Shown here one piece after another: positions 57,620 to 64,000 of a DNA stretch of 64,000 nucleotides. The stretch's first letter is position 1; every line of letters begins with the position of its first letter. Below the pieces are notes generated by a model. It was not told the DNA's origin. It worked only from the letters and a program-made list of their open reading frames with translations, and did no database searches. The position numbers and the translations under genes are program-made. The stretch lies in contig NZ_AP025491.1 in assembly GCF_024347495.1 (NCBI RefSeq), forward strand, positions 372,001 through 436,000, in the 5' to 3' direction. This stretch comes from Vibrio gallaecicus (GTDB lineage Bacteria > Pseudomonadota > Gammaproteobacteria > Enterobacterales > Vibrionaceae).

Positions 57620-59820
57620 CTATTAAGTTGCTTATCGATAAGATCTGCTATGTTTTTGATTTCTAATATTGTTAATTGACTGAACTGAGAGAATGGTAAT
57701 AAGTTCATATACTGATGCCCTAAAAATGCAGCGATGATCTCATCGGATACATTTTTTGAATATAAGAATGAACGCAGGTAGTGACGAGTCCAATTCACTT
57801 GAACAGGTAAAATGTATTTCATTTGTTTTTCACTGCTGCGAGGTGAGAGAGGCACAATCTTGTTTTTTTCGATGTAGAAACAAAAAGCTCGTTGAGAATC
57901 GATTGCTTCAAGGTAAGCGTGGCTAACATGCATGGAGTGAGGTTGGTGATATATAAATGCTTCTTCGCAATAGCGTTTGTACGCTTTAATTTTATTAAGA
58001 GCGATCTCACCTAGTATGACTACTCTTCCAGAGTAGAATGTATCACGCTCTTTATCTGCAATACGGTACATTCCAGTATCTAGATGAATATCACTGAATA
58101 GACCAAATTGGTCGATGACAGCTCGATACCCACTTGCTATCCCAATAATGATTTGAAGCTCTAAAATTCGCATGTTGTGATAAGCGTTTGAGAAGTAATC
58201 GATATCACTGCGTTTTATTTTATCGAAGTAACGATTAAATTGTCCTAGCAGAATCTTCAAAATGTCATTATTGAATAGGAATGGCGAACCTAAGCATCCT
58301 GTTTTTTCTATATCAGCAAAGTCATCAATAAAGTTACTTTTACTGAGCTCCCCTAAATGCTTGGTATAACGTTCATATTGTTTGTATAGATCGCTTTTGG
58401 GGATCAGTGTGTAGTATCTCGCGGGTTCATTTTGTATTTCGTTTGCTGTAATGAGTTCAATGATGCAGATATCAACACTCCAATCGGTCATCACTTGTTT
58501 CATATAGCGCGATATAGCAGAGATAGAAGGTGCAGACTGATGCTCTTTCTTGATGTTTGATAGCAAAGCCGAGATATCTTCACGCTCTACTTCTTCGAAC
58601 CGAAAATTTGATAATTGGTCGAGGATGTTAAGTGGAAAATGAATGACGTAATTAATTTCAATATCACTTACTATTTCATTTACATCGTTACTGAGATTTT
58701 TGACCGCTGGTAATTCCAGTGAGTGTAATACACCAGCGAGAGAAGCCCCTTTCCTCACTCGGAACGGTTTCCAGTGTTTAATGGCGTCAAGAGTGCTACC
58801 TGAATAAAGCATAAGCATCGCAGCTTTTGCTACTTTCATTTCTTTTGTTTCTTGTCTGATTGCATCAATGCAGTGGCGAACAAGAATCGAAATATCAAAA
58901 TCATTGACGTGATTAATGTTGCAAGCAAGGTTCATCTCTCGTCGAGCAATTGATTTGTTAATTGCTCTAGAACGAAGGGCGTTTACATACTTATCTTGTT
59001 TAATAAAGTCAGTAGAAGTGACTAAAGAAATTGAACGTTCGCTCTTACCATAGTCCTCAACCTCGTGTGTCTCTTTTGTCGTGATTTGTGCAAAGACTTC
59101 ACGAATCTCAGTAATAGATTCCCGACGTTTATCATCCAAAAATTGAGCAGAGGATTTTAATAATCTTGAGTCTTTAACGAATGTCCTAGAGTCGACTTTT
59201 CTATGGATCCCTTGACGCTCCATATAGCTGTCACGAATTGCGTTTCTGAAGTGAGTTAGTTGTAACTTCTGTTGTTCATTCGTTTCATCAGATTCGATAT
59301 CTTCTTCGAACTTTTTCATAACTGAATCGAAGTTATGCTTTTTTAAATCAGGTAATAAAGAGACTAATTTTTTTCGTCGACCTTGAGCATATTGTCGCAT
59401 TTCATTTGTCAGTTTATTAATCTTTGCTCGGTGATCTCCAAGTGAAGAAAGGTGCGCCAAAGTCACTAATGAAATCGCTTTATAAAGATCAAATTTGTCC
59501 TGATCATAAGATTTTAATTGTATGGATGAGGTAATAAAAGATGCGAGCTCTAATGTCGTAATGAGTTGTCGTTTATGAAGCGTTTTATTTATCTCTAGTA
59601 AAGAAAATGGTGAAGGATTATTTGCAAGATCTTGAGCGTATCGTATCCACCAATCGAACTCATTAATGTCATTTTTAAAAGTGTCAGGAAGTAGGTCATA
59701 GAGTCGTAAAATCTCATCAGCAATAACTCCAGAAAAATCTTCAGACGCATCTTGATAGAAAATTTCATTAAGGAACTCAAGCTGATTATGTGTGAATCCT
59801 TCTGAGCTACTTTCTTTCAT
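57598..59820 (-). CDS. GMT-like recombinase-related protein (740 residues)
   Basis: Middle gene of the minus-strand trio. ATG with AGAGGG upstream gives a confident start. Near the C-terminus are IASGYRAVIDQFG, WTRHYLRSFLYS (H-x-x-R, as in tyrosine recombinases) and FLGHQ. However the segment after GHQ reads YMNLLPFSQFSQL, with Phe or Ser where the nucleophilic Tyr is expected; a Tyr lies only two residues after the GH. It may therefore be a catalytically altered partner. It lies 12 bases after the small first gene and overlaps the large recombinase gene. Confidence 0.8.
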   Translation of the reverse strand: MKESSSEGFTHNQLEFLNEIFYQDASEDFSGVIADEILRLYDLLPDTFKNDINEFDWWIRYAQDLANNPSPFSLLEINKTLHKRQLITTLELASFITSSIQLKSYDQDKFDLYKAISLVTLAHLSSLGDHRAKINKLTNEMRQYAQGRRKKLVSLLPDLKKHNFDSVMKKFEEDIESDETNEQQKLQLTHFRNAIRDSYMERQGIHRKVDSRTFVKDSRLLKSSAQFLDDKRRESITEIREVFAQITTKETHEVEDYGKSERSISLVTSTDFIKQDKYVNALRSRAINKSIARREMNLACNINHVNDFDISILVRHCIDAIRQETKEMKVAKAAMLMLYSGSTLDAIKHWKPFRVRKGASLAGVLHSLELPAVKNLSNDVNEIVSDIEINYVIHFPLNILDQLSNFRFEEVEREDISALLSNIKKEHQSAPSISAISRYMKQVMTDWSVDICIIELITANEIQNEPARYYTLIPKSDLYKQYERYTKHLGELSKSNFIDDFADIEKTGCLGSPFLFNNDILKILLGQFNRYFDKIKRSDIDYFSNAYHNMRILELQIIIGIASGYRAVIDQFGLFSDIHLDTGMYRIADKERDTFYSGRVVILGEIALNKIKAYKRYCEEAFIYHQPHSMHVSHAYLEAIDSQRAFCFYIEKNKIVPLSPRSSEKQMKYILPVQVNWTRHYLRSFLYSKNVSDEIIAAFLGHQYMNLLPFSQFSQLTILEIKNIADLIDKQLNRCLKGEL

Positions 59821-59832
59821 TACTCTTCCCTC

Positions 59833-60126
59833 TTAACACTGAAAAAAATCAGGCTTCTTAGTTTTAATTTGAGATGCGATGATTCGTTTTTTACTTTGCT
59901 TTTTTAATCCTGAAACACTCATGTTTGTTAAATCTGCAAGGTTGCTTTGAGTCAACATTTCATGATGAAAAAGAGATGTCATCAGGCTGGGAGGTGCTGA
60001 GATATTTAAGTCATTACGCATTAATTCGGTTGCATGATTATCAATTGAAGAGAAGATAATTTTTAATACAGAGAGCCATGCAATTTCTGAAATTTCTTCA
60101 TCAGTGATTTCGGAATGAATGATCAC
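59833..60126 (-). CDS. Small GMT-like protein with uncertain start
   Basis: First small gene of the trio, 97 residues if it begins at GTG (60126-60124). It ends in a helix-turn-helix-like stretch (LTQSNLADLTNMSVSGLKKQ) followed by a lysine-rich tail. No ribosome-binding site precedes the GTG, and the frame stays open another 39 codons upstream (to a stop at 60244-60246) with protein-like content but no ATG, GTG or TTG. It therefore looks like the remainder of a longer protein whose N-terminus has been cut off near the octamer array. Probable DNA-binding accessory of the recombinases. Confidence 0.6.
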   Translation of the reverse strand: MIIHSEITDEEISEIAWLSVLKIIFSSIDNHATELMRNDLNISAPPSLMTSLFHHEMLTQSNLADLTNMSVSGLKKQSKKRIIASQIKTKKPDFFQC

Positions 60127-60238
60127 ATCGGCATTGGTTAAGTCAAAGTTAGAAACTGAAAGCCCAAGGGTTTCGAAGCCAGAAATGATTCCAATGGTAT
60201 CTTTTGAAATACAGACCGCCCGATATATTTGATGCTTA

Positions 60239-60286
60239 TTTAATTATTTAATTATTTAATTATTTAATTTTTTAATTTTTTAATTT
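60239..60286. repeat. Six tandem octanucleotides
   Basis: Three copies of TTTAATTA (60239-60262) are followed by three of TTTAATTT (60263-60286), uninterrupted. The array lies between a 50-codon minus-strand ORF and the small trio gene. Octamers change reading frame when copy number changes, but every frame contains TAA within the array. Confidence 0.9.
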
Positions 60287-60416
60287 GTTCTCGTTTTAGC
60301 TTTGAAGAATCGAAACGATATTGTTGAGCATGGAAGAAATCATAGGCACTTTTAGCAGCAGGGTGGGGGAATACGGATAAGTTTTTCTTCTTTGTTTCAG
60401 AAAGTATTGTACGCAT
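60264..60416 (-). CDS. 50-residue ORF ending in the octamer array
   Basis: ATG (60416-60414) is preceded by AAGGAAA about 13 bases upstream. The product is basic, with aromatic residues in the middle (AYDFFHAQQYRFDSS) and a lysine-rich end encoded by the array (EQIKKLKN). It lies on the same strand as, and directly upstream of, the trio, so it may be the detached N-terminus of the small trio protein or a separate leader peptide gene. No known family. Confidence 0.4.
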   Translation of the reverse strand: MRTILSETKKKNLSVFPHPAAKSAYDFFHAQQYRFDSSKLKREQIKKLKN

Positions 60417-60943
60417 GAAATTACCATTTCCTTATAAAAAGGTACCAAAAGTATCTATAGATATCTTATATTTTGAGTCTATAATTTTAATAGCATGGCA
60501 TTAAACGGTGTTGGATGTAAATGATGAGGTCAATATAAATGCATGATTTTAAAGGCTTTGTGATTTTGTTCTTATATTTGTATTCGAGTGGGTGTAAGCC
60601 TTCCAAGCTGATGATTGCGGGTTCGATTCCCGCTGCACGCTCCAATTAGCTCAGTCAGAGCAATGTTTACCCTCCCCAAATTTATTGAAATGAAAATATT
60701 TTTAGCGCTTTGTTGCGAGAGATTTTCCTGTCTGATGATAAATTATTCATGTGATCATTCCTATTGGAAATTTGCGCGGTGACCAAATGGAATAGGTAAG
60801 TATAGTAATACACTTATAACTTCACCTATAAATACGACGTTGTTCAAATGTGCCTTTATTGCTGCCGGTGATTTTACTACCAAATTAGGCCTAGGGGTGA
60901 CAGTTATGAATGCATTCATAGATGTTGCTCAGAGCGACTAGAT
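60417..60943. other. Gene-poor interval with a tRNA-Gly remnant
   Basis: No convincing gene is visible. The left part is AT-rich and probably holds the promoter of the minus-strand trio. The first tRNA-Gly-derived repeat lies at 60586-60669. The rest, up to the gene at 60944, shows nothing I can name. Confidence 0.4.
60586..60669 (+). repeat. tRNA-Gly(UCC)-derived direct repeat, copy 1 (att-like)
   Basis: Bases 60597-60644 match the 3' half of tRNA-Gly(UCC), from the anticodon arm through the T arm to CCA, with one extra T and one changed acceptor base; the 5' half is absent. The following ATTAGCTCAGTCAGAGCA resembles a D arm of another tRNA. The whole 84 bases recur at 62221-62303. This is the form of an attachment-site remnant. 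Confidence 0.85.
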
Positions 60944-61237
60944 ATGTCTAAGTCTATCAAATATGTTGTGGATGCGGCTGCCTCGATATCAACATTAAGT
61001 AAGGCGGGTTATCTTACTAGATTCAGCCCTCTTGGTATTGCGTATTCGGGGCTTGATGTTGCTGTACAACAGTTTAAAGGTTACGAAATTAGGTATGGTG
61101 ACCGCGCAGGGCAGGAGGTAAATGGATGGTCTGCCTTGTTTTATAGTGGTCTCGACAATCAGAAGGATATAGGGCCAACACCGACGCCTTCCCAGTGGCA
61201 CCTTCAAGGTTATTTAAATAACCAGAAGAACCAATAA
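60944..61237 (+). CDS. Small unknown protein between the att-like repeats
   Basis: A 97-residue protein with a glycine/tyrosine-rich middle part and no clear membrane helix (KYVVDAAASISTLSKAGYL). I do not recognise it. It resembles the C-terminal end of a larger secreted or polymorphic toxin more than a full protein, and is followed 11 bases later by a membrane protein. A toxin/immunity relation is possible but unproven. The ribosome-binding site is weak. Confidence 0.45.
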   Translation: MSKSIKYVVDAAASISTLSKAGYLTRFSPLGIAYSGLDVAVQQFKGYEIRYGDRAGQEVNGWSALFYSGLDNQKDIGPTPTPSQWHLQGYLNNQKNQ

Positions 61238-61248
61238 CGGAAACTCAA

Positions 61249-61773
61249 ATGTTAAATAAAATTAAGTTACTTACATATAATGTTTACTATGGCATGCTTA
61301 AAATTCAACGGGATTTTCCTGAAAAAAATGCCTATGAGAAGTCAGTTACAGAGCTAAACTGGCAGGTTAGTTATATATTAGCAGCATTGTTTTTCGCATT
61401 GCTTCTCCATATTGTTGAATATGAGACAATTGTTGAATTATGGCCATATGACTTTGGTAGAGAGCATGGAAAAAACTTTATTGCACCAGGTGCCATATTC
61501 TTTTTATTAATTTGGTACCTATCAAGACGAGCATTTATGCATGCATTCATGAATGAAAAAGCATTTTCTGAAATGGAACGGTATTATGGCTCCGAGGGGA
61601 TTGAATATAAAGAACATAGTAAGCTCATTAATATCGATAATTTTTTATTCTTTGCCACTGCGGGTAGTTTCGCTTTTCAAGTGTGGTTCGCTTTCATACT
61701 GTGCGTTTTAGCCTTTATTTCCCAAGAGGTTTGGATTAGGAAGAGGTTTTCATCAAGTAAACTTAAAAAGTAG
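61249..61773 (+). CDS. Small inner-membrane protein
   Basis: A 174-residue protein with hydrophobic segments at about 40-58, 78-94 and 131-158 and a basic C-terminus (RKRFSSSKLKK). No family recognised. It follows the 97-residue gene by 11 bases and ends at a good terminator, so the two form a short transcript. It may be an immunity protein for the upstream gene product; this is inferred only from the arrangement. Confidence 0.6.
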   Translation: MLNKIKLLTYNVYYGMLKIQRDFPEKNAYEKSVTELNWQVSYILAALFFALLLHIVEYETIVELWPYDFGREHGKNFIAPGAIFFLLIWYLSRRAFMHAFMNEKAFSEMERYYGSEGIEYKEHSKLINIDNFLFFATAGSFAFQVWFAFILCVLAFISQEVWIRKRFSSSKLKK

Positions 61774-61780
61774 TTTTTAG

Positions 61781-61803
61781 CCCAGCCTTATGGCTGGGTT
61801 TTC
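61781..61803 (+). terminator. Rho-independent terminator after the membrane protein gene
   Basis: CCCAGCC (61781-61787) pairs with GGCTGGG (61792-61798) around TTAT and is followed by TTTTC, eight bases after the stop codon. Confidence 0.88.
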
Positions 61804-61828
61804 ATATCTAATTGATGCGTTGGGGAAT

Positions 61829-62214
61829 ATGATTTCGAGTGATATTCAGGCTGAACAAAATAGAATATCTTCTTCATCGATTAGCCCGATAGATAAAGCA
61901 TGGTTAACCGAAGGCGCAGATGCGCGTGGTTAACTGCCGAGGTCGATGCGAAAACACCATCCACGATAGTATCACCGTTGTCAGAGGCAGATGACCGAAG
62001 TAATTGGAGTTGGAATGAAGAAGATTTATTGTTTGAAGAGAAAGAGCTAGCTTTAGCAAATCACTCGAAAACTCGGGCAAAGTCCAAAGTATTGGTGGTA
62101 GTTGGGCTTGGTCTAGACAATGTACGGTTGATAAACCTTATGGCTTGAGTCAGGCGCAGGTTGAACAGATAGCTTGGGATTGAAAATAATGATTTTGATA
62201 TGATGTGCGGTTAA
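61829..62214 (+). pseudogene. Decayed coding remnant with several frameshifts
   Basis: Three frames in succession look like protein: MISSDIQAEQNRISSSSI then KAWLTEGADARG (stop at 61933); AWLTAEVDAKTPSTIVSPL in a second frame; and SIGGSWAWSRQCTVDKPYG with LSQAQVEQIAWD from 62088 in a third, finally ENNDFDMMCG ending at 62214 after another shift. A 24-base imperfect tandem repeat (atgGTTAACcG-type) lies at about 61900. I do not recognise the parent family. Confidence 0.5.
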
Positions 62215-62220
62215 AAAATT

Positions 62221-62303
62221 GAGAGGGTGTAATCCTTTCAAGCTGATGATACGGGTTCGATTCCCGCTGCACGCTCCAATTAGCTCAGTCAGAGCAATGT
62301 TTA
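62221..62303 (+). repeat. tRNA-Gly(UCC)-derived direct repeat, copy 2 (att-like)
   Basis: Matches 60586-60669 over its whole length with four substitutions and one deleted base. The last 49 bases, from CGGGTTCG through CTCCA and the D-arm-like tail, are identical. The copies are about 1.55 kb apart. Confidence 0.87.
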
Positions 62304-62319
62304 ATTCCTCAATTCAGTT

Positions 62320-62559
62320 TCAAATAAATTTCAAACTTATCGCTTTGTCGCGATGTTTTTTCGTATCTGTTGAAAAACTATTGAGGCGTACCTTTCTTTC
62401 AGGTTTGCCGCTTCTCATCAGTATCACCTTTCTTAACTTCCCATCAGGCATTTGCTGCAGATTCAACTCTATAGCATCAAAAGCTAAACTGATGGATAGA
62501 GAACGGGCTTCATTAACGAACGTATCGAAAGCGATTGGCGTTTCACAAAGGGAATTATC
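62320..62559 (-). pseudogene. Minus-strand coding remnant without a start
   Basis: Seventy-nine codons are open on the minus strand with protein-like content (TPIAFDTFVNEARSLSISL, MPDGKLRKVILMRSGKPER) and end at a TGA (62322-62320). No start codon with a ribosome-binding site precedes it, and an in-frame stop lies directly upstream. It is probably the C-terminal remnant of a gene disrupted at the repeat. Family unknown. Confidence 0.45.
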
Positions 62560-62859
62560 TCAATACGATACTAATTTTATAGAAGTCACCAGGTAAATGT
62601 TTCTAGAAGAAGCAAAGTCTCGGCTTGAGTTCGATGAGTTGGTGACAAATAGCTTTTTCGAGGAATGAGCTACACTCTTTTGTAAGGCTAAGTGGGTGTG
62701 TATATCGTAATCAGCGATATGGCTTGAGTAATTTTGCTACTTCATTGTCAAATATGAACCCGTCGCACAATTTATATTGGGTTAGATTGCTGTAGATGAT
62801 GATCTTCGTTAGTGTTCGGAAAAATCACCTGCAGCAATAAGATTTCTGAGTTGTTTTCT
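62560..62859. other. Gene-free interval before the DUF1800 gene
   Basis: About 300 bases without a recognisable gene. It probably contains the promoter of the downstream lipoprotein gene; I see no clear terminator or repeat. Confidence 0.4.
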
Positions 62860-64000
62860 ATGTTAAAGCGTTTTAGCTTCAAATTATGTATATGCTTCGT
62901 TAGCCTCTCATTGCTTTCGGCATGTGGCGGAGAAGATAGTAGTTCGGGAAATGGTGGTACTCCTGAACCTGCTTCCCTGACTCAAGATCAGCGTTACGAT
63001 CTTCTCTATCGTTCGACATTTGGTCCACAGCCAAACTCCTATCAAGAATTAGAAAGCTTAGGCTATATTAATTGGCTAGATAAGCAGTTTTCTGCGGTCC
63101 CAAGTTTGCACTCAACACGCCTGAAATCTTACCCACTTGAAGCTGATAAAGACACTTACAACCAAACAGATCGCGTGGCAGTTTGGTGGGATATCAGCAT
63201 TAATGCACCAGATCAATTACGACAGCGTGTCGCGTTTGCATTGAGTGAAATTTTCGTGATTTCGCGTTATGGCGCTAGCTTGGGTGGTCGTGCACTAGAG
63301 ATGACCGACTACTACGACATGCTCATCAAGCATGCTTTTGGCAATTATCGTGATCTGATTGAATCAGTGACGCTTCATGCTGCGATGGGTGATTATTTGT
63401 CAATGATGGCTAACCAAAAAGCTGATCCTGAGAACAATCGCTACCCCGATGAAAATTATGCACGAGAAGTTATGCAATTGTTTAGCATCGGGCTGTATGA
63501 ATTAAATTCCGATGGTACAGAGAAACTTGGTAGTCAAGGTCAACTGACCCCGACTTACTCGCAGGATGACATAGAAAACCTTGCACGGGTATTTACTGGT
63601 TGGCACATAGCTGAAAAATCTAGACCATCGTGGGGTTCTAAAGATGGGAATTGGTTCCTGCCAATGGTCGCTTACCCTGAACGTCATGATGATGAAGAAA
63701 AGATGGTGTTGGGCGAAGTGTTTGCGCAAGGGCAAACTGCCGAGCAAGATATGGCACAAGCCATGGACATGCTGCTTAATCACTCGAATACAGCTCCGTT
63801 AATCAGTAAGCATCTTATCCAGAGATTGGTTACTTCCAACCCTTCTCCAGCTTATGTCGCTCGAATTAGTGCACTATTCAGCGATAATGGTGAAGGCGTT
63901 AGAGGTGATCTTAAAGCGGTAATTCGCGGGATTCTAACGGACAGCGAAGCTCTTAACGGTGGTGATCGTTCACCCGTTAAGATGAAAGAACCCTTGATAG
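62860..64000 (+). CDS. DUF1800-family lipoprotein (3' end outside window)
   Basis: A reading frame open from ATG 62860 to the window end, at least 380 residues. The N-terminus is a lipoprotein signal peptide (basic MLKRFSFK, hydrophobic core, lipobox LLSAC with the cysteine at about residue 22), then a glycine/serine linker. The body matches DUF1800: YDLLYRSTFGPQ, LRQRVAFALSEIFVIS, NYAREVMQLFSIGLYELN and IENLARVFTGW. Such proteins are usually encoded beside a DUF1501 gene and are envelope-associated with unknown activity. It likely marks the return to the core chromosome at the right side of the island. Confidence 0.88.
   Translation, partial: MLKRFSFKLCICFVSLSLLSACGGEDSSSGNGGTPEPASLTQDQRYDLLYRSTFGPQPNSYQELESLGYINWLDKQFSAVPSLHSTRLKSYPLEADKDTYNQTDRVAVWWDISINAPDQLRQRVAFALSEIFVISRYGASLGGRALEMTDYYDMLIKHAFGNYRDLIESVTLHAAMGDYLSMMANQKADPENNRYPDENYAREVMQLFSIGLYELNSDGTEKLGSQGQLTPTYSQDDIENLARVFTGWHIAEKSRPSWGSKDGNWFLPMVAYPERHDDEEKMVLGEVFAQGQTAEQDMAQAMDMLLNHSNTAPLISKHLIQRLVTSNPSPAYVARISALFSDNGEGVRGDLKAVIRGILTDSEALNGGDRSPVKMKEPLI

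Noticed and set aside
60239..60286. Phase-variable read-through of the octamer array into the small trio gene
   Set aside because: The TTTAATTA/TTTAATTT units contain TAA on the minus strand in all three frames once three units are present, so no copy number near the present one gives an open frame.
62219..62596. 125-codon + strand ORF
   Set aside because: It begins inside the tRNA-derived repeat and runs antisense to the more protein-like minus-strand remnant at 62320-62559; its own translation is leucine/phenylalanine-rich without family likeness.
1..64000. CRISPR array associated with the CARF gene
   Set aside because: No series of regularly spaced direct repeats of 20-40 bases was seen in the window; the only tandem arrays found are the 8-mers at 60239 and the 44-codon protein repeats.

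Overview
The window is an AT-leaning gammaproteobacterial defence island, most likely from Vibrio or a close relative. That placement rests on the gene families and on 3'-end fragments of a tRNA-Gly(UCC) gene; it is an inference, because no species-marker gene is present. Nearly all genes from 2.2 to 54.4 kb lie on the + strand in tightly packed operons. The left edge carries the 3' part of a tyrosine integrase, and the right edge a minus-strand recombinase trio resembling gamma-mobile-trio (GMT) elements, so the block sits between integration genes.

Layout. 0-1.6 kb: integrase C-terminus, a small co-transcribed gene, a probable DNA-binding gene with repeated TGTGCGCACA elements at its start, and a minus-strand coiled-coil gene. 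2.2-11.2 kb: a seven-gene operon with two complete Zorya-like MotA/MotB motor pairs (ZorAB), an HNH protein (ZorE-like) and an EH-signature/Sel1 protein (ZorC-like). 11.9-30.8 kb: a type I restriction-modification system (hsdR, hsdM, hsdS) split by a 12-kb module containing a TerY-P triad (VWA, PP2C phosphatase, Ser/Thr kinase), an SF1 helicase, an unknown protein, a coiled-coil McrB-like AAA+ GTPase/ATPase and a DUF2357-like partner; an 83-bp copy of the hsdR 3' end lies on the far side of the module. 31.4-35.2 kb: EVE-McrB plus a frameshifted McrC. 35.5-45.5 kb: Druantia type III-like pair (DruH, DruE), followed by a short copy of the mcrC 3' end. 45.8-47.5 kb: a three-gene unit (dual-OB-like, DUF488, DUF4326). 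47.7-54.4 kb: a five-gene block: DUF4145-like/RecD-like helicase, TPR/OB protein, PD-(D/E)XK-like protein, SSB and a CARF-family NE0113-type protein without any CRISPR array. 54.6-60.4 kb (minus): recombinase trio with a tandem octanucleotide array in its leader. 60.6-62.3 kb: two near-identical 84-bp direct repeats derived from a tRNA-Gly 3' end, enclosing two small genes and decayed coding remnants. 62.9 kb to the end: start of a DUF1800 lipoprotein gene, probably core chromosome.

How it fits together. The island stacks at least five candidate anti-invader systems with different logic: membrane motor sensing, modification-guided cleavage, modified-base restriction, helicase-based Druantia, and possibly nucleotide-signal sensing by CARF. 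Two of the modules are followed by duplicated 3' tails of the restriction gene that precedes them, which suggests cargo exchange at restriction-gene ends. The best candidates for undescribed systems are the double-motor operon (2.2-11.2 kb) and the helicase/SSB/CARF block (47.7-54.4 kb). All family assignments come from reading motifs by eye, without database searches.
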